From NCBI RefSeq assembly GCF_026210795.1, contig NC_089432.1, forward strand, positions 558,001 to 622,000: a DNA stretch of 64,000 nucleotides, written 5' to 3'. Each line of letters opens with the position of its first letter. Within the stretch, counting starts at the first letter, position 1. Below the pieces are notes generated by a model. The model ran no database searches. It was not told the DNA's origin and worked only from the letters and a program-made list of their open reading frames with translations. Origin of the DNA: Rhizophagus irregularis. Taxonomy: Eukaryota; Glomeromycota; Glomeromycetes; Glomerales; Glomeraceae. Of this stretch, positions 33,371-45,377 are shown in pieces. The position numbers and the translations under genes are program-made.

Positions 33371-33797
33371 AAATTAAATTGTAAAATGTGTGATTCCAGG
33401 AGCGGTGATCATGCATTCTTGAACTTGCGTCCTAAGAGAGAAAATAACTTGCCCACGCAAACTCATCGTGTATCCCATATTTTGATGAATGAGATAGCAT
33501 ACTACCCCATTAAGATTCTGTATCGCTGCATTATTGCCTGCAGAATCAACAATATTAAATAATGCCGGAGGTAATTGATAAAGTAACAAATAAAATAACA
33601 AACATAATATGAATTTATAGATTTTTATTATGCAGTTTTATAAAGATAAGTTGAAAATTTACAGATGAGTCAGTAAAATAAACTTTGGCGATTCCAGCCG
33701 CTCCTGGAATATTTTCGAGCCTCATGTCGAGGTTGGCGTTTATGTTTATTCCGTAAATAGTGTTATTTAGATATGAAAATGAACTTGCGAAAGTCAT
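33371..33797 (-). CDS. Hypothetical spliced protein
   Basis: Two minus-strand open pieces (33797 down to ~33663, and ~33565 down to 33374) look protein-coding and read like one beta-rich protein: the first has Y-G-I-N-I-N-A-N-L-D-M-R-L-E-N-I-P-G, the second has G-Q-V-I-F-S-L-R-T-Q and ends P-G-I-T-H-F-T-I. A donor TCT|GTAAAT lies at the end of the first piece and a TCTGCAG acceptor before the second, but with these the phase does not match, so the junction is unresolved or the gene is broken. I do not recognise the family. Confidence 0.35.
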
Positions 33798-34242
33798 TTT
33801 TTCAGTTTATTTATGACACGACTTTTTTTTAAATATTAACCGAGATTTTATAAGAAATCAATGTTTATATATATCACTTACTATTAATCATTGTTTCGGA
33901 GTTATTTGAGATGGCTTGAGATGGTTCTTTGCGGTGAATCATTGATAAATATGATAATCAATGACATCACGAGTGACACTGCATATCACATTATAACATT
34001 ATAACATTTTACTTATTTGTTTTATATATAGAGTTAATAGTATACTTCTGTCTCAATAAAAATTGTATCAATAATTAATAAAAAAAGTTTATATAGCACT
34101 TTCGTTTACATAACCGGGTTGCTTAATAAAGTGCCTTTTGTCTATCGAAGCGTGTATCCCGCCATGATTTAAGCCATTTTCTGTTTCCATAGCTCAAGTA
34201 CCTGGAGTATTCTTCTTCGGAAATATTATAAAATAATGGAAG
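33798..34242. other. Intergenic, no gene seen
   Basis: AT-rich flank between the hypothetical gene and retroelement B; nothing supportable. Confidence 0.5.
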
Positions 34243-34253
34243 AACACTCATTT
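34243..34253. repeat. Target-site duplication at the 3' end of retroelement B
   Basis: AACACTCATTT, repeated at 36172-36182. Allowing one mismatch it extends to 15 bp (AACACTCATTT[TC]GAT). Confidence 0.7.
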
Positions 34254-36171
34254 TGATTTTATTATTTATTTTATTTTATTTTACGATCGAAGATAGTAGA
34301 TGTTAGATTACAAAGAATAGAATTATAAAAATAAAACTAAAAATTGGATGTCATAACAATTAGCATCCCCTACGGGACCTATCTAAGTTAGGGCACTAAT
34401 AGGAACTGGAAAACTACGTTACAGCCCTTATTTAAAAAAATAAAATGAATAAAAACAACGAACTGGGACCAGGAATATGACTAATAAAAGGGGGATGGAA
34501 AAAAAGCGGAAGCTAAAAAAAAACCAAAGACACCGAGAAGAAAGAAAAAAGAAAGAGAAAAAAGAAAAAAAAGTAAACAAAAATAGAAAAACACCTTCCT
34601 ACCGATCCACCTAAATCACCTTAAACACCAATTAACTTCTTTCATGGGTCCTACAAAAGAAATAAGCGCCACTGATTTCGCCTAAAAAAAAAAATGTTAT
34701 GACTGTAATACAGTTAAAGCCACTTATTCTATGCTATTTAGGATTTGATTATTCACGACCTCAAACCAAAAGGTTCAGGAGTTTTAAGAGTAAAGAACGC
34801 GTGTCATCAGTCTTTTGTTGAGTATTGGATTTGTTGCGCGAACGAGTCAAGGAACTGAGCGATTTGCCCAAATTCTTCCCTTTACTTTGCTGTGAATAAG
34901 ATTTTTTGTCCTTGTTGGACTTTGGTGGAATTTTTTTTGTGGGAGGAGTTGAAATGGTCGGCTTCCAATGATGGCTAAATTCCATGCATCTAAGCAGGTG
35001 TTCGTGCGTCTCAAAGTAAGCGATCAACTGTTGTTTCCCATGCACCTTTAAGTGAATAAAAGCGCGACCCTTCAATTCATGACTCAATATATGTTCGAAG
35101 GATTTATCATCGTGGTAACTGAATGCTAACGGATTAGACTTCCAGTCTTCCAGAAGAGAAAATTTTACTTGAAAACGTTCCCGAGCCTTACGTTCTCTTA
35201 ATTTCCAATGTCCAGGATACCAGCGGACAAGACCATCACCCAATTTTTGTTGCCACGTTCTCATAACAAAGTCCGTGTCTGTGGTTGGTTTGAGTATCAT
35301 TTTAGTCCAAACGGACTGATACTTGTGTTGTGTCTTAAAGGATATTTCCAATACTTGGCCCCATGATTTTAGATGTTCCAGGATTGCATCATGTGACCAG
35401 GCCGCAGGTATGTCGTAAACCATTATAGTTCGCACTTGACCTTTTTGCGAATTATGTATTACGTTGTTATTGATAGTCAACTTAGTGATCTTGCCTTTTG
35501 TAATTTGTGATTCCGAAGTTGTTACATTTTTCGGAATCTTAGAACCAATCGGCTTAGATATAGATGTAGATGGTTGATCAACATTGGATGAACCTTCCTG
35601 ATTTGGTTGGGACTCGGTTGTATCCGGATCTACATTGTCATCTATGTTCATGGATTCGTCGATCACAAGATTGGCGTCTGCGTCATCTGATACAGGCGCT
35701 TTTTGTTTGCCGACCTTCTTCTCCTTTTTTTTTAGCTGCGCCTCGACAGCATTTTGAACGAGTGAAGGAAGAGCATTTTGGTAACGTGAGCTTAAACTAT
35801 CCAGCGTTTGTCGAGCTTTGCAGCGTGCTCCTGAGATTATTGCTTGATTTAATGTTCTCGTAAACTGTTTAGTAACTCTTACATTATCCAGTATAGACCG
35901 CTCTGTGACTATGTCGCCTTTTGGAATGAGTTTAGCAGTTGCAGTCGTATAAAATACAGACTCTACATCACCACACTGTATGTAATCAAATATTATGTCC
36001 CCTAATATAGAAGCAAACGAGTTGGTGAAGGAGTCAATGAACTCTTGGACGGGTATAGACTGTTGTGAAGATTTCTTTTTATTACTTTTACCCATTTCTT
36101 ATACGTAAATTTTTCTTAGTATTTTGTGAAAAAATTTTTTTTTAAGAAAGAGTTTTTTTTTTCATTTAATC
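34254..36171 (-). mobile_element. Single-ORF retroelement B
   Basis: The segment lies between direct repeats AACACTCATTT. Its minus-strand 3' end is an A-rich (TAAAA)n tail (34254-34281 on the plus strand reads T-rich), followed inwards by a ~480-bp 3' UTR and one intact gene of 444 codons. There is no reverse transcriptase. The architecture matches retroelement A, but the ORFs differ strongly in sequence outside the RRM-like core, so A and B are separate families or old subfamilies. Confidence 0.72.
34761..36095 (-). CDS. ORF1p-like RRM protein of retroelement B (444 aa)
   Basis: The frame is intact, with the start at 36095 (M-G-K-S-N-K-K-K-S-S-Q-Q). Residues 1-130 are helical. Residues ~130-205 are disordered, acidic then Ser/Pro-rich. 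The RRM-like domain at ~210-300 contains K-G-Q-V-R-T-I-M-V-Y-D-I-P-A-A-W-S-H-D and W-G-Q-V-L-E-I-S-F, then L-V-R-W-Y-P-G-H-W. A second small domain ending L-I-A-Y-F-E-T follows, then a Lys/Ser-rich basic tail. The core Y-D-I-P-x-x-W...W-G-x-V...V-R-W-[YF] is shared with the genes at 22081-24148 and 46905-47375. I infer RNA or cDNA binding during retrotransposition. The product could be functional. Confidence 0.75.
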   Translation of the reverse strand: MGKSNKKKSSQQSIPVQEFIDSFTNSFASILGDIIFDYIQCGDVESVFYTTATAKLIPKGDIVTERSILDNVRVTKQFTRTLNQAIISGARCKARQTLDSLSSRYQNALPSLVQNAVEAQLKKKEKKVGKQKAPVSDDADANLVIDESMNIDDNVDPDTTESQPNQEGSSNVDQPSTSISKPIGSKIPKNVTTSESQITKGKITKLTINNNVIHNSQKGQVRTIMVYDIPAAWSHDAILEHLKSWGQVLEISFKTQHKYQSVWTKMILKPTTDTDFVMRTWQQKLGDGLVRWYPGHWKLRERKARERFQVKFSLLEDWKSNPLAFSYHDDKSFEHILSHELKGRAFIHLKVHGKQQLIAYFETHEHLLRCMEFSHHWKPTISTPPTKKIPPKSNKDKKSYSQQSKGKNLGKSLSSLTRSRNKSNTQQKTDDTRSLLLKLLNLLV

Positions 36172-36182
36172 AACACTCATTT

Positions 36183-36461
36183 CGATGATATAATCCGGTA
36201 TCTATAGTATTAGTTCGTCCAAATCCCGTGATTGATATGAATCGGATATATTATTTTACAAAAATATAATAAAAAGCTTTATTTCTTTTGCGTGTGTGCG
36301 TGTTTTCATGTGTATGATCGTAATAATAAATTTTTATTAATACAGATAAAAAATAAATACAATGTTCAGGACGCATCCCATTATACAGGCGGTAGAAATA
36401 CGAAGTAAAATAAATACAAAGATTCAGGACTTTACCCGTAATAGATGACGAATTCTCTATC
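36183..36461. other. Short intergenic segment
   Basis: AT-rich DNA between retroelement B and the Crinkler pseudogene; nothing supportable. Confidence 0.4.
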
Positions 36462-37905
36462 CTAAGACCTATCTACTGTATCTAATTTCCCCGCAAGATT
36501 ACTCGATGACCCATACTTTTTTACTTCCCTTTCTTTATCTAAATCCGCCTTTTGTGACTCCTCCAACAACCAAATAATATGTCCAAGAATCTTCTCTGCT
36601 CTCTCCTTCATATCCTTATCTTTGTACGCAACAAATAAAGGCAGCTTCGTCAACTTAAACGATAGTTTCCCTTCATCGTCTTGCGAACATTTCGTGAAAT
36701 ACCATTTTTCTGCATCCGTCACAATCCCCCATACTTTGTTAAACCCAGGTTCATCATCTATTTCGTCTGCTTTGCGCTTATGACCTAGCGATGATGCCAA
36801 CTGTACAGTAGTTTGTGCGAAGCCCTGCTTAAAGTCACCTCGATCAAACCCATGATTCTCCCGGTTGTACGTGATTCACCATAGTCAAGATTCCCACGCC
36901 ATTTTTTCCCTCGATCAAACTCTCCGGAACGATCTTTACTTGATCTTTAAATGGGTATGTTGCGGAGGCGAGATAAGTATATGAATAGATGCTTTTGGTG
37001 GCCTCATATGATAAGTCGATAGGTGTTGTTGCAACACGAGTCTCCAGTTCATCAAAAAGTTTACGCAACGCTGCTTTGTATTTCTCATTCTTGGTGTCAA
37101 CACAACCACAGTGAAAAATGGGATACACGTCAGTACTAGGATTCGGGTCATCGCTAAGACCGTAGAGTTCACACACTTTCGGAAAGGTCCATTCGTTGAA
37201 GGGTTTCGAGGGAGTCTCTACGATCACGGTAAACTTAAGATTGTTTTTTGACACGAACACTTGAAGCAATTCACGAAGGTCTTGATCATTCACAGGAAAG
37301 TATTTTCCCTCGTCATTTAATATGTTGAGTACCGCTCCATCATTCTCAAGTGCTGGTGTTGGACACGCTCCACGTATGAAATTTTTAAGGCCTTCGAGGG
37401 TCGCGTGTTCGATATTCACTGTCCACTTGAAGGTTTTAACCCGTTTGGGCTTAACAACAACGTCAAACACTGTAATGCAAGAACCGGGTTAGTAAACCTT
37501 TCGCGAAGCCTATTAACTCTCCTAGCCACTTTATACGTACCATACACGGACTTGTTGAGTAATTCCTGCATCAAAGCGAGTTGCTTCCTTAATTCTAATA
37601 CCTCGCCCGAAGCAGAAGTTGACACAGGTGGTGGTTCAACTAGGACGTGAATATGTTCCTCGACTGGTGGGTCAGGGAAATACTTCGGAATTTTTCTCAT
37701 CGCCAACAGCTAGTCACTGTCATTAAATTTGAGATTCTTCAACTGATCGTCAAGGTGATCGCCACCAATTTCCATAGCCTGCAAGAAAATTATCGAATAC
37801 TGGTGCTTTTTTCGCTTTTATTACCTCCTTGAGGTCACCAACAAGACTATTTCCATCTATATGGACAGGAAAAGCGTTCGCAAGCGCGTTCCCTTAACAA
37901 GACAG
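36462..37905 (-). pseudogene. Crinkler (CRN)-type effector gene, degenerate
   Basis: The order of parts follows the CRN layout known from these fungi: an N-terminal ubiquitin-like header (A-F-P-V-H-I-D...V-G-D-L-K near 37870-37820), a linker segment with K-Y-F-P-D-P-P and E-E-H-I-H-V, an intron (37553-37472, phase 1, GT-AG), then a C-terminal region (F-D-V-V-V-K-P-K-R...F-V-S-K-N-N-L-K-F-T-V) and a tail with V-W-G-I-V-T-D-A-E-K-W-Y-F. Breaks: in-frame stops in the header (near 37890 and 37712), a local deletion/shift near 37780, and at least two frameshifts between 36815 and 36905. CRN proteins are nucleus-targeted effectors or regulators in other organisms; this copy should not yield a full product. 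Confidence 0.75.
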
Positions 37906-37999
37906 AGTAACGTGACTGACATTTTCGGGTTTTATAATCAAAATAATGAAATAGTAATAAATGAATTACTGATTTTTTTAATTAAATAAATGTAAATGC

Positions 38000-39290
38000 T
38001 CTATAGAATCATTAAATAATTATAACCTCTTTATCAACTTCTCTAAAAATACACTAGCTTTAAAATTTCCTTTTTCAAATTTGGCCTAGCACGAAATTGA
38101 CGTTGTAAATAACTAGCAGCATCGTCATACAGTACTCTTGCAATAGTGTAGCCTATTCTCTTCAAAAATAGATTCAACACGACTATTACGTGCATAACAT
38201 AATGCAGTAAACAATTTTTTCCATTTTTCACCACGGTATTCTCCAAGGAAATGCTTTTCCAAGTTTTTTTTCGAATATGAAATAAGAAAAAGAGATATTT
38301 GGTTGTACTACTTACTGCTGCGATCATAGCTAGGTCAGCGTCAATAAAGAGCAATTTTGATATTAATTCACCTATTGCATGTAAATGACTTGAAAATAAC
38401 CATGAAAAAGTATCTTTAGTTTCGTCTGATATGATAGCTATTGTTGCAAGACGAGAACGATTATGGTTGTCTGTTAAAATTATCTCATAATATTATTGAA
38501 TAATGGTTTATTTTTTGCTGTTGTATCAAGCAAAATTACATCATGAAACTGGCCCCATAGTTGCAGCTGACTTAGACGCATCCAAGAGAGTCTTGCGAGA
38601 TGATTATCTTTGCCTTCAAAATATGCATCCACATAAAAGGTCGGATCTTCTTGTTATTGCTTCATAAGCTCAAAATACATTGAACCTGCATCACTACTCA
38701 CTAGTACCACTATTTTTGTGTTGAATAACTTGGTCTATGTTATATACAATGCGAGCATGAACATATTTGTCTAGATATTTCTTTTGTAAAACTTCTATAA
38801 TTGCACCAGCACGAACTCCGCAGGTTACAAGAAGTTTTATATCATCAGGATCAAGCTTGCGATAACGCATGATTATGTTTACCATCAACTTTTGTTATTT
38901 GATAGACAAGATTGTCTTTTTCTAGCGATAAGCAAATTTACAATTGTCCGTATGGTGTCCTGCATTCGTGGTATATACTCGTCCCTTCATACATGCATAA
39001 GTACGACGTCGAAGTAAACTATTGTCACTACGACTCTACGAGTAATTGTAAAAGCAAATCCTTGTTTTAATCCATTATTAAGCCAACTAATAAAACACTA
39101 AAATAAGTGCTGTATTATGTATGATAACAAGTGAAATTTGCTTTTCAGTTTCTACAACTTACTCGTCTAGATTTTTCCAATCTGTAAAAACTATTTCTGA
39201 TGCAACTAGATTCCTCATCAAAAAATCCATAAGATAATTGCTCATTATTCGCTAAAAGGTCAAAGGTGTATTCCAGAATTTCATTTTCGT
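38000..39290 (-). pseudogene. MULE-type (FAR1-like) transposase relic
   Basis: On the minus strand, fragments in order show a FAR1-like N-terminal part (near 39180, F-T-D-W-K-N-L), a middle part (38888-38694, with C-G-V-R-A-G-A-I-I-E-V-L), and the catalytic core: D-P-T-F-Y-V-D-A-Y-F near 38630, D-V-I-L-L-D-T-T-A-K near 38540 (first catalytic Asp), and F-I-D-A-D-L-A-M-I-A-A-V near 38345 (second catalytic Asp). Several stops and shifts separate the pieces. I see no terminal inverted repeats or 9-bp duplication, so only the gene body can be delimited. Confidence 0.72.
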
Positions 39291-41090
39291 TAAGTTCAGC
39301 GATACTGTCACGTGCAAAAATACGTCAACGGCATAATTTTTAAACGGGGAACGACAATGGTAGAATTTTTGAGTGGGGAGGAACAAAATTTTATCCGATA
39401 AACAAAATGTGACGTCAAGAATAAGATTAAGATTAAACGTGTTGGTTTATGATTTGATAATCATATTATTAATCATGATCACGTGATATTTACGTAGCTC
39501 AACAACAGATGTGCAAGCGATATATTATTTGTGGGATCGTCAATTAGTGCACGTGCCTGTTACGATTATAGTATTTTATCACCATAATTAGAAAGTTAGG
39601 TACCAACACCCTGCACATTTTGCGCGAGTGCGTACAAGAAGTAAGAAAAGAAGGGGGAAAAGGTGGTGCGTTTTATAATAATAATTCCGGCCCAAAAATA
39701 AAATCAATTTTTTTTATACGTTATAAATGATCGGGTTTCCAAAATCCAAACCGGTTATTAATAAGGTAACTTGTAATCTAATCTACCTTGGAAAAAAAAG
39801 TTGAGAATCATTATAAACATAATAATGAATTCAAAATTTTTGAAAAATTCTAATATTAATGGAAATTAAAAAGACCGTAACCCGACTAACCCGCGGTTAA
39901 TTGTGTAACATGTTGATCATTTTTATTTTATTTATTTTTATTTTTTTTTTATAATATTTTATTTATTTTTTTATCATAATTATTTCATGATAGGATAAAA
40001 TTCAGAACTGTGTATGGAAGAAAACATTTCCCGCGGATAATTATTAGAGTTAAAAATTTTATATGGCAAAATTATCTCAATTTAACAATAAATAAAAAGT
40101 ATTAAATATAAATAATGATTCTATATTAAATATTTTGAAGATCGTGAAAATGGGTCAATGATTATCAAGTAAGGGGCATTTTTATTCTTTCACAATTTTA
40201 TCAAAAAAAAAAAAAACCAGTTAAACTATAAATATAAATAAAATGATCGAATTAATGTGGTATTTTTAGGAAAAAGTTTATTTCATTTATTTCACACATT
40301 ATTATTTGATGTTTGCTGCCAATCAAAAATTTGAAACAAATGTACATTAAAACCTTAATAGTATGAGTTCCAAAAATGAAATATTCGGAATAGTAAGTCT
40401 TTTTTTAGAAAAAGAGAAAAGAATGAAATAACAATGATTCTAACTACTAAAATAAATTTATGATATAATGATTTTTATCGATTTAGGGATCCGATTATAG
40501 TATCTTTATTCTTAATTCTTGGCACTATTTCAACTAATTGAATATTCTATGATATTTGATAAATAAAGTTAAAAATTAAAAATGGTCCCTTAATTAGCAA
40601 TAAGAACTTTATTCGTTTATTAAATGTACTATTACCGAAGAGGATTAAATTGATGATCATTTTATGCACAATTAGTAAGATATTTGATCCGGGATAATTA
40701 TAATTATATAAATTAAGATTAGCTTGTTGTACTACTATTTTAATAGAAAATATTCTCTTCGCATATTTATTTATTTTTACCCTTGAACTTTTTTAACAAA
40801 TACGAGGACAAATCGCAAAAATCATACAAAGCCACAATTCTGTTATTTTTAGTAAATTGAACGATTTAGTCAATGAAAAAAGAAATAGGGAGTTAATTAT
40901 TTAAATTAGATGACACGATAAAGTCTTTGTTTGTTAAAATAATAATTGCGTTATGTTCGTAATGTAGCATAACGTCAAGAAGCATATTAATATGGGGGTA
41001 AACAAATTTAATTCACGTTCATAATGTAGTAAAATGTCGAATGAAGTAAATAAACTGAAAGGAGGTGCTTAAAGAAAAAATTGTCCTCGA
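39291..41090. other. Intergenic 5' flank of the multicopper oxidase
   Basis: AT-rich throughout. A GGCC-containing word (ATAATTCCGGCCC) near 39681 belongs to a dispersed motif discussed in the findings. I see no gene. Confidence 0.5.
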
Positions 41091-41096
41091 TTTTTG

Positions 41097-41106
41097 TATA
41101 AAAGGC
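41097..41106 (+). promoter_or_regulatory. TATA box of the multicopper oxidase gene
   Basis: GTATAAAAGG lies about 80 bp before the start codon at 41186, a typical distance for a TATA box plus short leader. Confidence 0.6.
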
Positions 41107-41185
41107 TTCAAGAATTCTCTTCTTTTATGTTTTCTCACCTTTTAATTTTAAGGTACAATTAATAATAAATTTCAATTTATTAAAA

Positions 41186-43342
41186 ATGAAATTTAATATT
41201 AAGAGGATTTTAATCCTCTTTATCTTATTATTTGTGATTGGATCAGTAGCAATCGAAACAAGCGTTCAAACCGTTAGTGGGGATAGTCTTCATTTGAAAG
41301 ATTATACTAATGAAATTCAAAATCTTAATGAACCATACAAATTTATTAAAACCGATTATTTTAAACCCATTACACATCTTTCTTTCACTAATAAACCTGT
41401 AACTCGTTATTATCAATTGACATTGAAAAAAGTTAAAATGTCACCTGATGGTTTTGAAAGACCTGTTTGGAGTGTAAACGGTCAACATCCTGGTCCACTC
41501 ATTCAAGCAAATAAAGGAGATAGACTTGTTTTAAATGTTACAAACAATTTTGATGATCCAGCAAGTATGTTTGTTTATAATTTATAATTGTTTATATTAA
41601 TACTTATTGACATATTCACAATTCAATTATTTTTAGCTATTCACTGGCATGGTATGTTTCAACATGGTACAAATTGGTACGACGGAGTTCCAGGACAAGT
41701 AAGTAGACAATTTTTATATCATAGTTTTCTTTTTCTTTTTTTTTTCGGATTTTCTTTAATAATCAAAAAATAATCCCGTTCGTAATTAGACTCAATGTCC
41801 AATTCCAAACGATGTTTCTTTAGTCTATAATTTTAGTACAACCGATCAACATGGTACCTACTGGTATCACTCTCATTTTTTTGCCCAATACGTTGATGGT
41901 TTACGTGGATCACTTGTGTAAATTTTGATTTTTTTTTTATTAAAAAATGAATTATACATATATACTTATTGCTAATAATTTATATTTTTAACTCGATCAA
42001 AAAAAAGTGTTCACGACCCAGATGATCCATATTTAAATCAATACGATTTTGAATACCTTGTCGTGTTATCAGATTGGCATCATAAGTAAATATTTTTTCT
42101 TATAATGAATTTCAAAATTTGTTATATATATTTTTCTTAAAAAAATTATTTCTTTATTATAGTACAACTGGTGTTCTCTTACCACTTCAGGACGCTCCAG
42201 GTTATAGTGGTCTTCGCCCTATTCCAGATTCTCCACTTATATCCGGTCTTGGTAGATATAACTGTACCGCAGCTCCCCCTGGATCCAAATGTAAATCTAA
42301 TCAACCATTAGCCGTATATAATGTTAAAAAGAATAAAAAATATCGTTTCCGTATAATCAATTCCTCGGCAGATGGTGTTTTCGTCTTCTCTATTGATCAA
42401 CATAAACTTAAGGTTATAGAAGCGGATGGAATATATCTTAAACCAACCATAATTAAAAAATTACCCGTTGCCGTCGGTCAACGTTATTCCGTAATTGTTG
42501 ATGCTAACCAACCAGTTGGAAACTATTTTATTCGTGGAACTCTCGATAAAAGATGTACTCCAATTAATAATGCAACAATTAATTTTAATTCCGCTATCGA
42601 TTGGAATGGTCTTGGTATACTTCATTATGAAGGTGCAATAAATAAACCAAATTCGAAAGAATTCGATGATGATTTTACTCCTTGTCGTGATCTTGACAAA
42701 AAACATTTAAACCCTATTAAACCTATCACTAAATATGATGGTCATGTTACTGATTTTGTCAATATTACTATTACGTTCGGAAGGGATAAGAATCAAAGAT
42801 TAAAAGCTTTAATTAATAACTCTTCATTCGTACCTCAAATGAATGATCCAACGGTCAATAAAATTACAAGAGATATCGATGCTAAAGATTTACCAAAAGA
42901 ACAGAATTCTGTGATTTTTAATCACAATGGTGGTATTGCAGAAATTTACGTAAAAAACAATAACGGTGCCGATCATCCATTCCACATGCATGGTCATGTA
43001 TTCGCTATAATGTATGTTGGTGAAAAAGGTGAAGTCCATGATAAAAGTAAATATAACAAGAGAAATCCTGTCGTTCGTGATACTTTAACTATTCCTGGAA
43101 ATGGTTTTGTGGTTATTCGTTTCATCACTGATAATCCTGGTGTTTGGGCTTTCCATTGTCATATTGAATGGCACGTCGAACTTGGTATGGTTTTGGGAAT
43201 TATAGAACTTCAAGATACTTTGAAAAAAGAAACTATACCGGAGGATGTTGTTGCTTTATGCTTAGAACATGATCTTCAAAAGAGGACAACTCGAAAAATG
43301 TTAAATTCAATTGTAATTAATGAAATTAGAAGTTACGATTAA
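41186..43342 (+). CDS. Secreted multicopper oxidase (laccase-like), five exons, 608 aa
   Basis: Exons: 41186-41564, 41637-41698, 41790-41917, 42008-42085 and 42163-43342. All introns are GT-AG and in phase, and the total is 609 codons with the stop. It oxidises phenolic or metal substrates while reducing O2 to water through one T1 and three T2/T3 coppers. It has an N-terminal signal peptide (hydrophobic residues ~7-22). All four copper motifs are present: HWHG (residue ~129), HGTYWYHSH (~168), HPFHMHGH (~486) and HCHIEWH (~546), the last followed by ELGM, so the residue ten after the Cys is Met. Several N-x-S/T sites occur. No C-terminal membrane anchor is seen, unlike Fet3-type ferroxidases. 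Likely extracellular; substrate unknown. Confidence 0.95.
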
Positions 43343-44491
43343 AAATTAGTCAATAGATATTTTAAAAACTTTTTAGATAAAATAAATCAGTAATAATAAT
43401 AATTAATAATAATAATTTTAGTACACTGTTTTTTTTTTTCTTTGATTTCACAAAAAAATTTTTCTCGCATTTTATTTTTTTCATTAGATAACAACTGAAA
43501 CTTTCAATGTATCACTACTGCATAGTAATATATGAGATAACTATCATTTTAAAATAATAAAATTCGTTTAAAATTCTTATAATTTTATAATATTTTCGTT
43601 AAAAACTAGTTAAGCGATTAAATGAGTAGGACAATTTTTTCCATTAACTCGCCATTATTAACTGCGGACAGTATAACAATATTGTGCGATTTGCCACTAC
43701 TTCTTTATGCGTAACAAATTATTGATATACTCGTGAAGTTTAATAATCATTTGATTTTCACGGCGCAGCTGCATAACTAACGGCTGCATGTGACTTATTA
43801 ATTCTGGCCAGAATTATAAATTAGGCCAGAATTAAATTTTCGAAACCAAAAATAAGTGATCTTAAATTTAATAATTTTCAAATAATTTAAATATCGCTAT
43901 AAGTAATAAATAACGATAAAAGTTTTTGGTAATAGGAACTCAATGTCTTAAATTATAAGAAGTAACTAAAGAATACAAAATATAAATAAAACTCTTAAAA
44001 CTTCTGAAATGAGGTGATACTGTAAAATTATAAAAGTGAAAGACTGAAAAATAATTCCGAAAGTTAAACTCAAAAATCAATTATTGAAACTTTGAAATAT
44101 CTACATATTCTACACATTCAGCACCATGTTGTGAATCTATAAGAGGTTATATATTAAAAAAGAATGTTCAATAAGGGTGATGGTGCGAACTACACTTCAA
44201 TCCCTGCCAAAGTCAAGCGTAGCACTGAATAATTGCATCCCAATACATTTAATGCATTAAGAGGAGTATCAATTTACGTGAGAAGTTAAATTTCAACCCA
44301 TATTCAAAAATAGTTCTCAGAACAACACATGAAAACATGACATTACTAATAATAATGAGTAATAATATTAACATGTTTCGACTGCTGCTGTTTCATGCAT
44401 TTATTTTTGGGACAACTATTTCATATTTGGTTTTATTACCATAATTAAATTTATAAAAAAAAATATAAAATATTCAAAAAGATACACTAAA
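43343..44491. other. Intergenic 3' flank, with a GGCCAGAATTA palindrome
   Basis: At 43799-43840 the sequence AATTCTGGCCAGAATTATAA followed by GGCCAGAATTAA forms a short palindrome cluster like those in the foldback element arms. No gene is supportable. A non-AT-rich patch near 44185-44230 was tested for tRNA/5S features and does not fit. Confidence 0.5.

Positions 44492-45377
<886 letters not shown>

Noticed and set aside
44161-44260. Possible 5S rRNA or tRNA-like patch
   Set aside because: Less AT-rich, with a TTCAATCCC word, but no A-box/B-box spacing or cloverleaf, and it does not match 5S landmarks.
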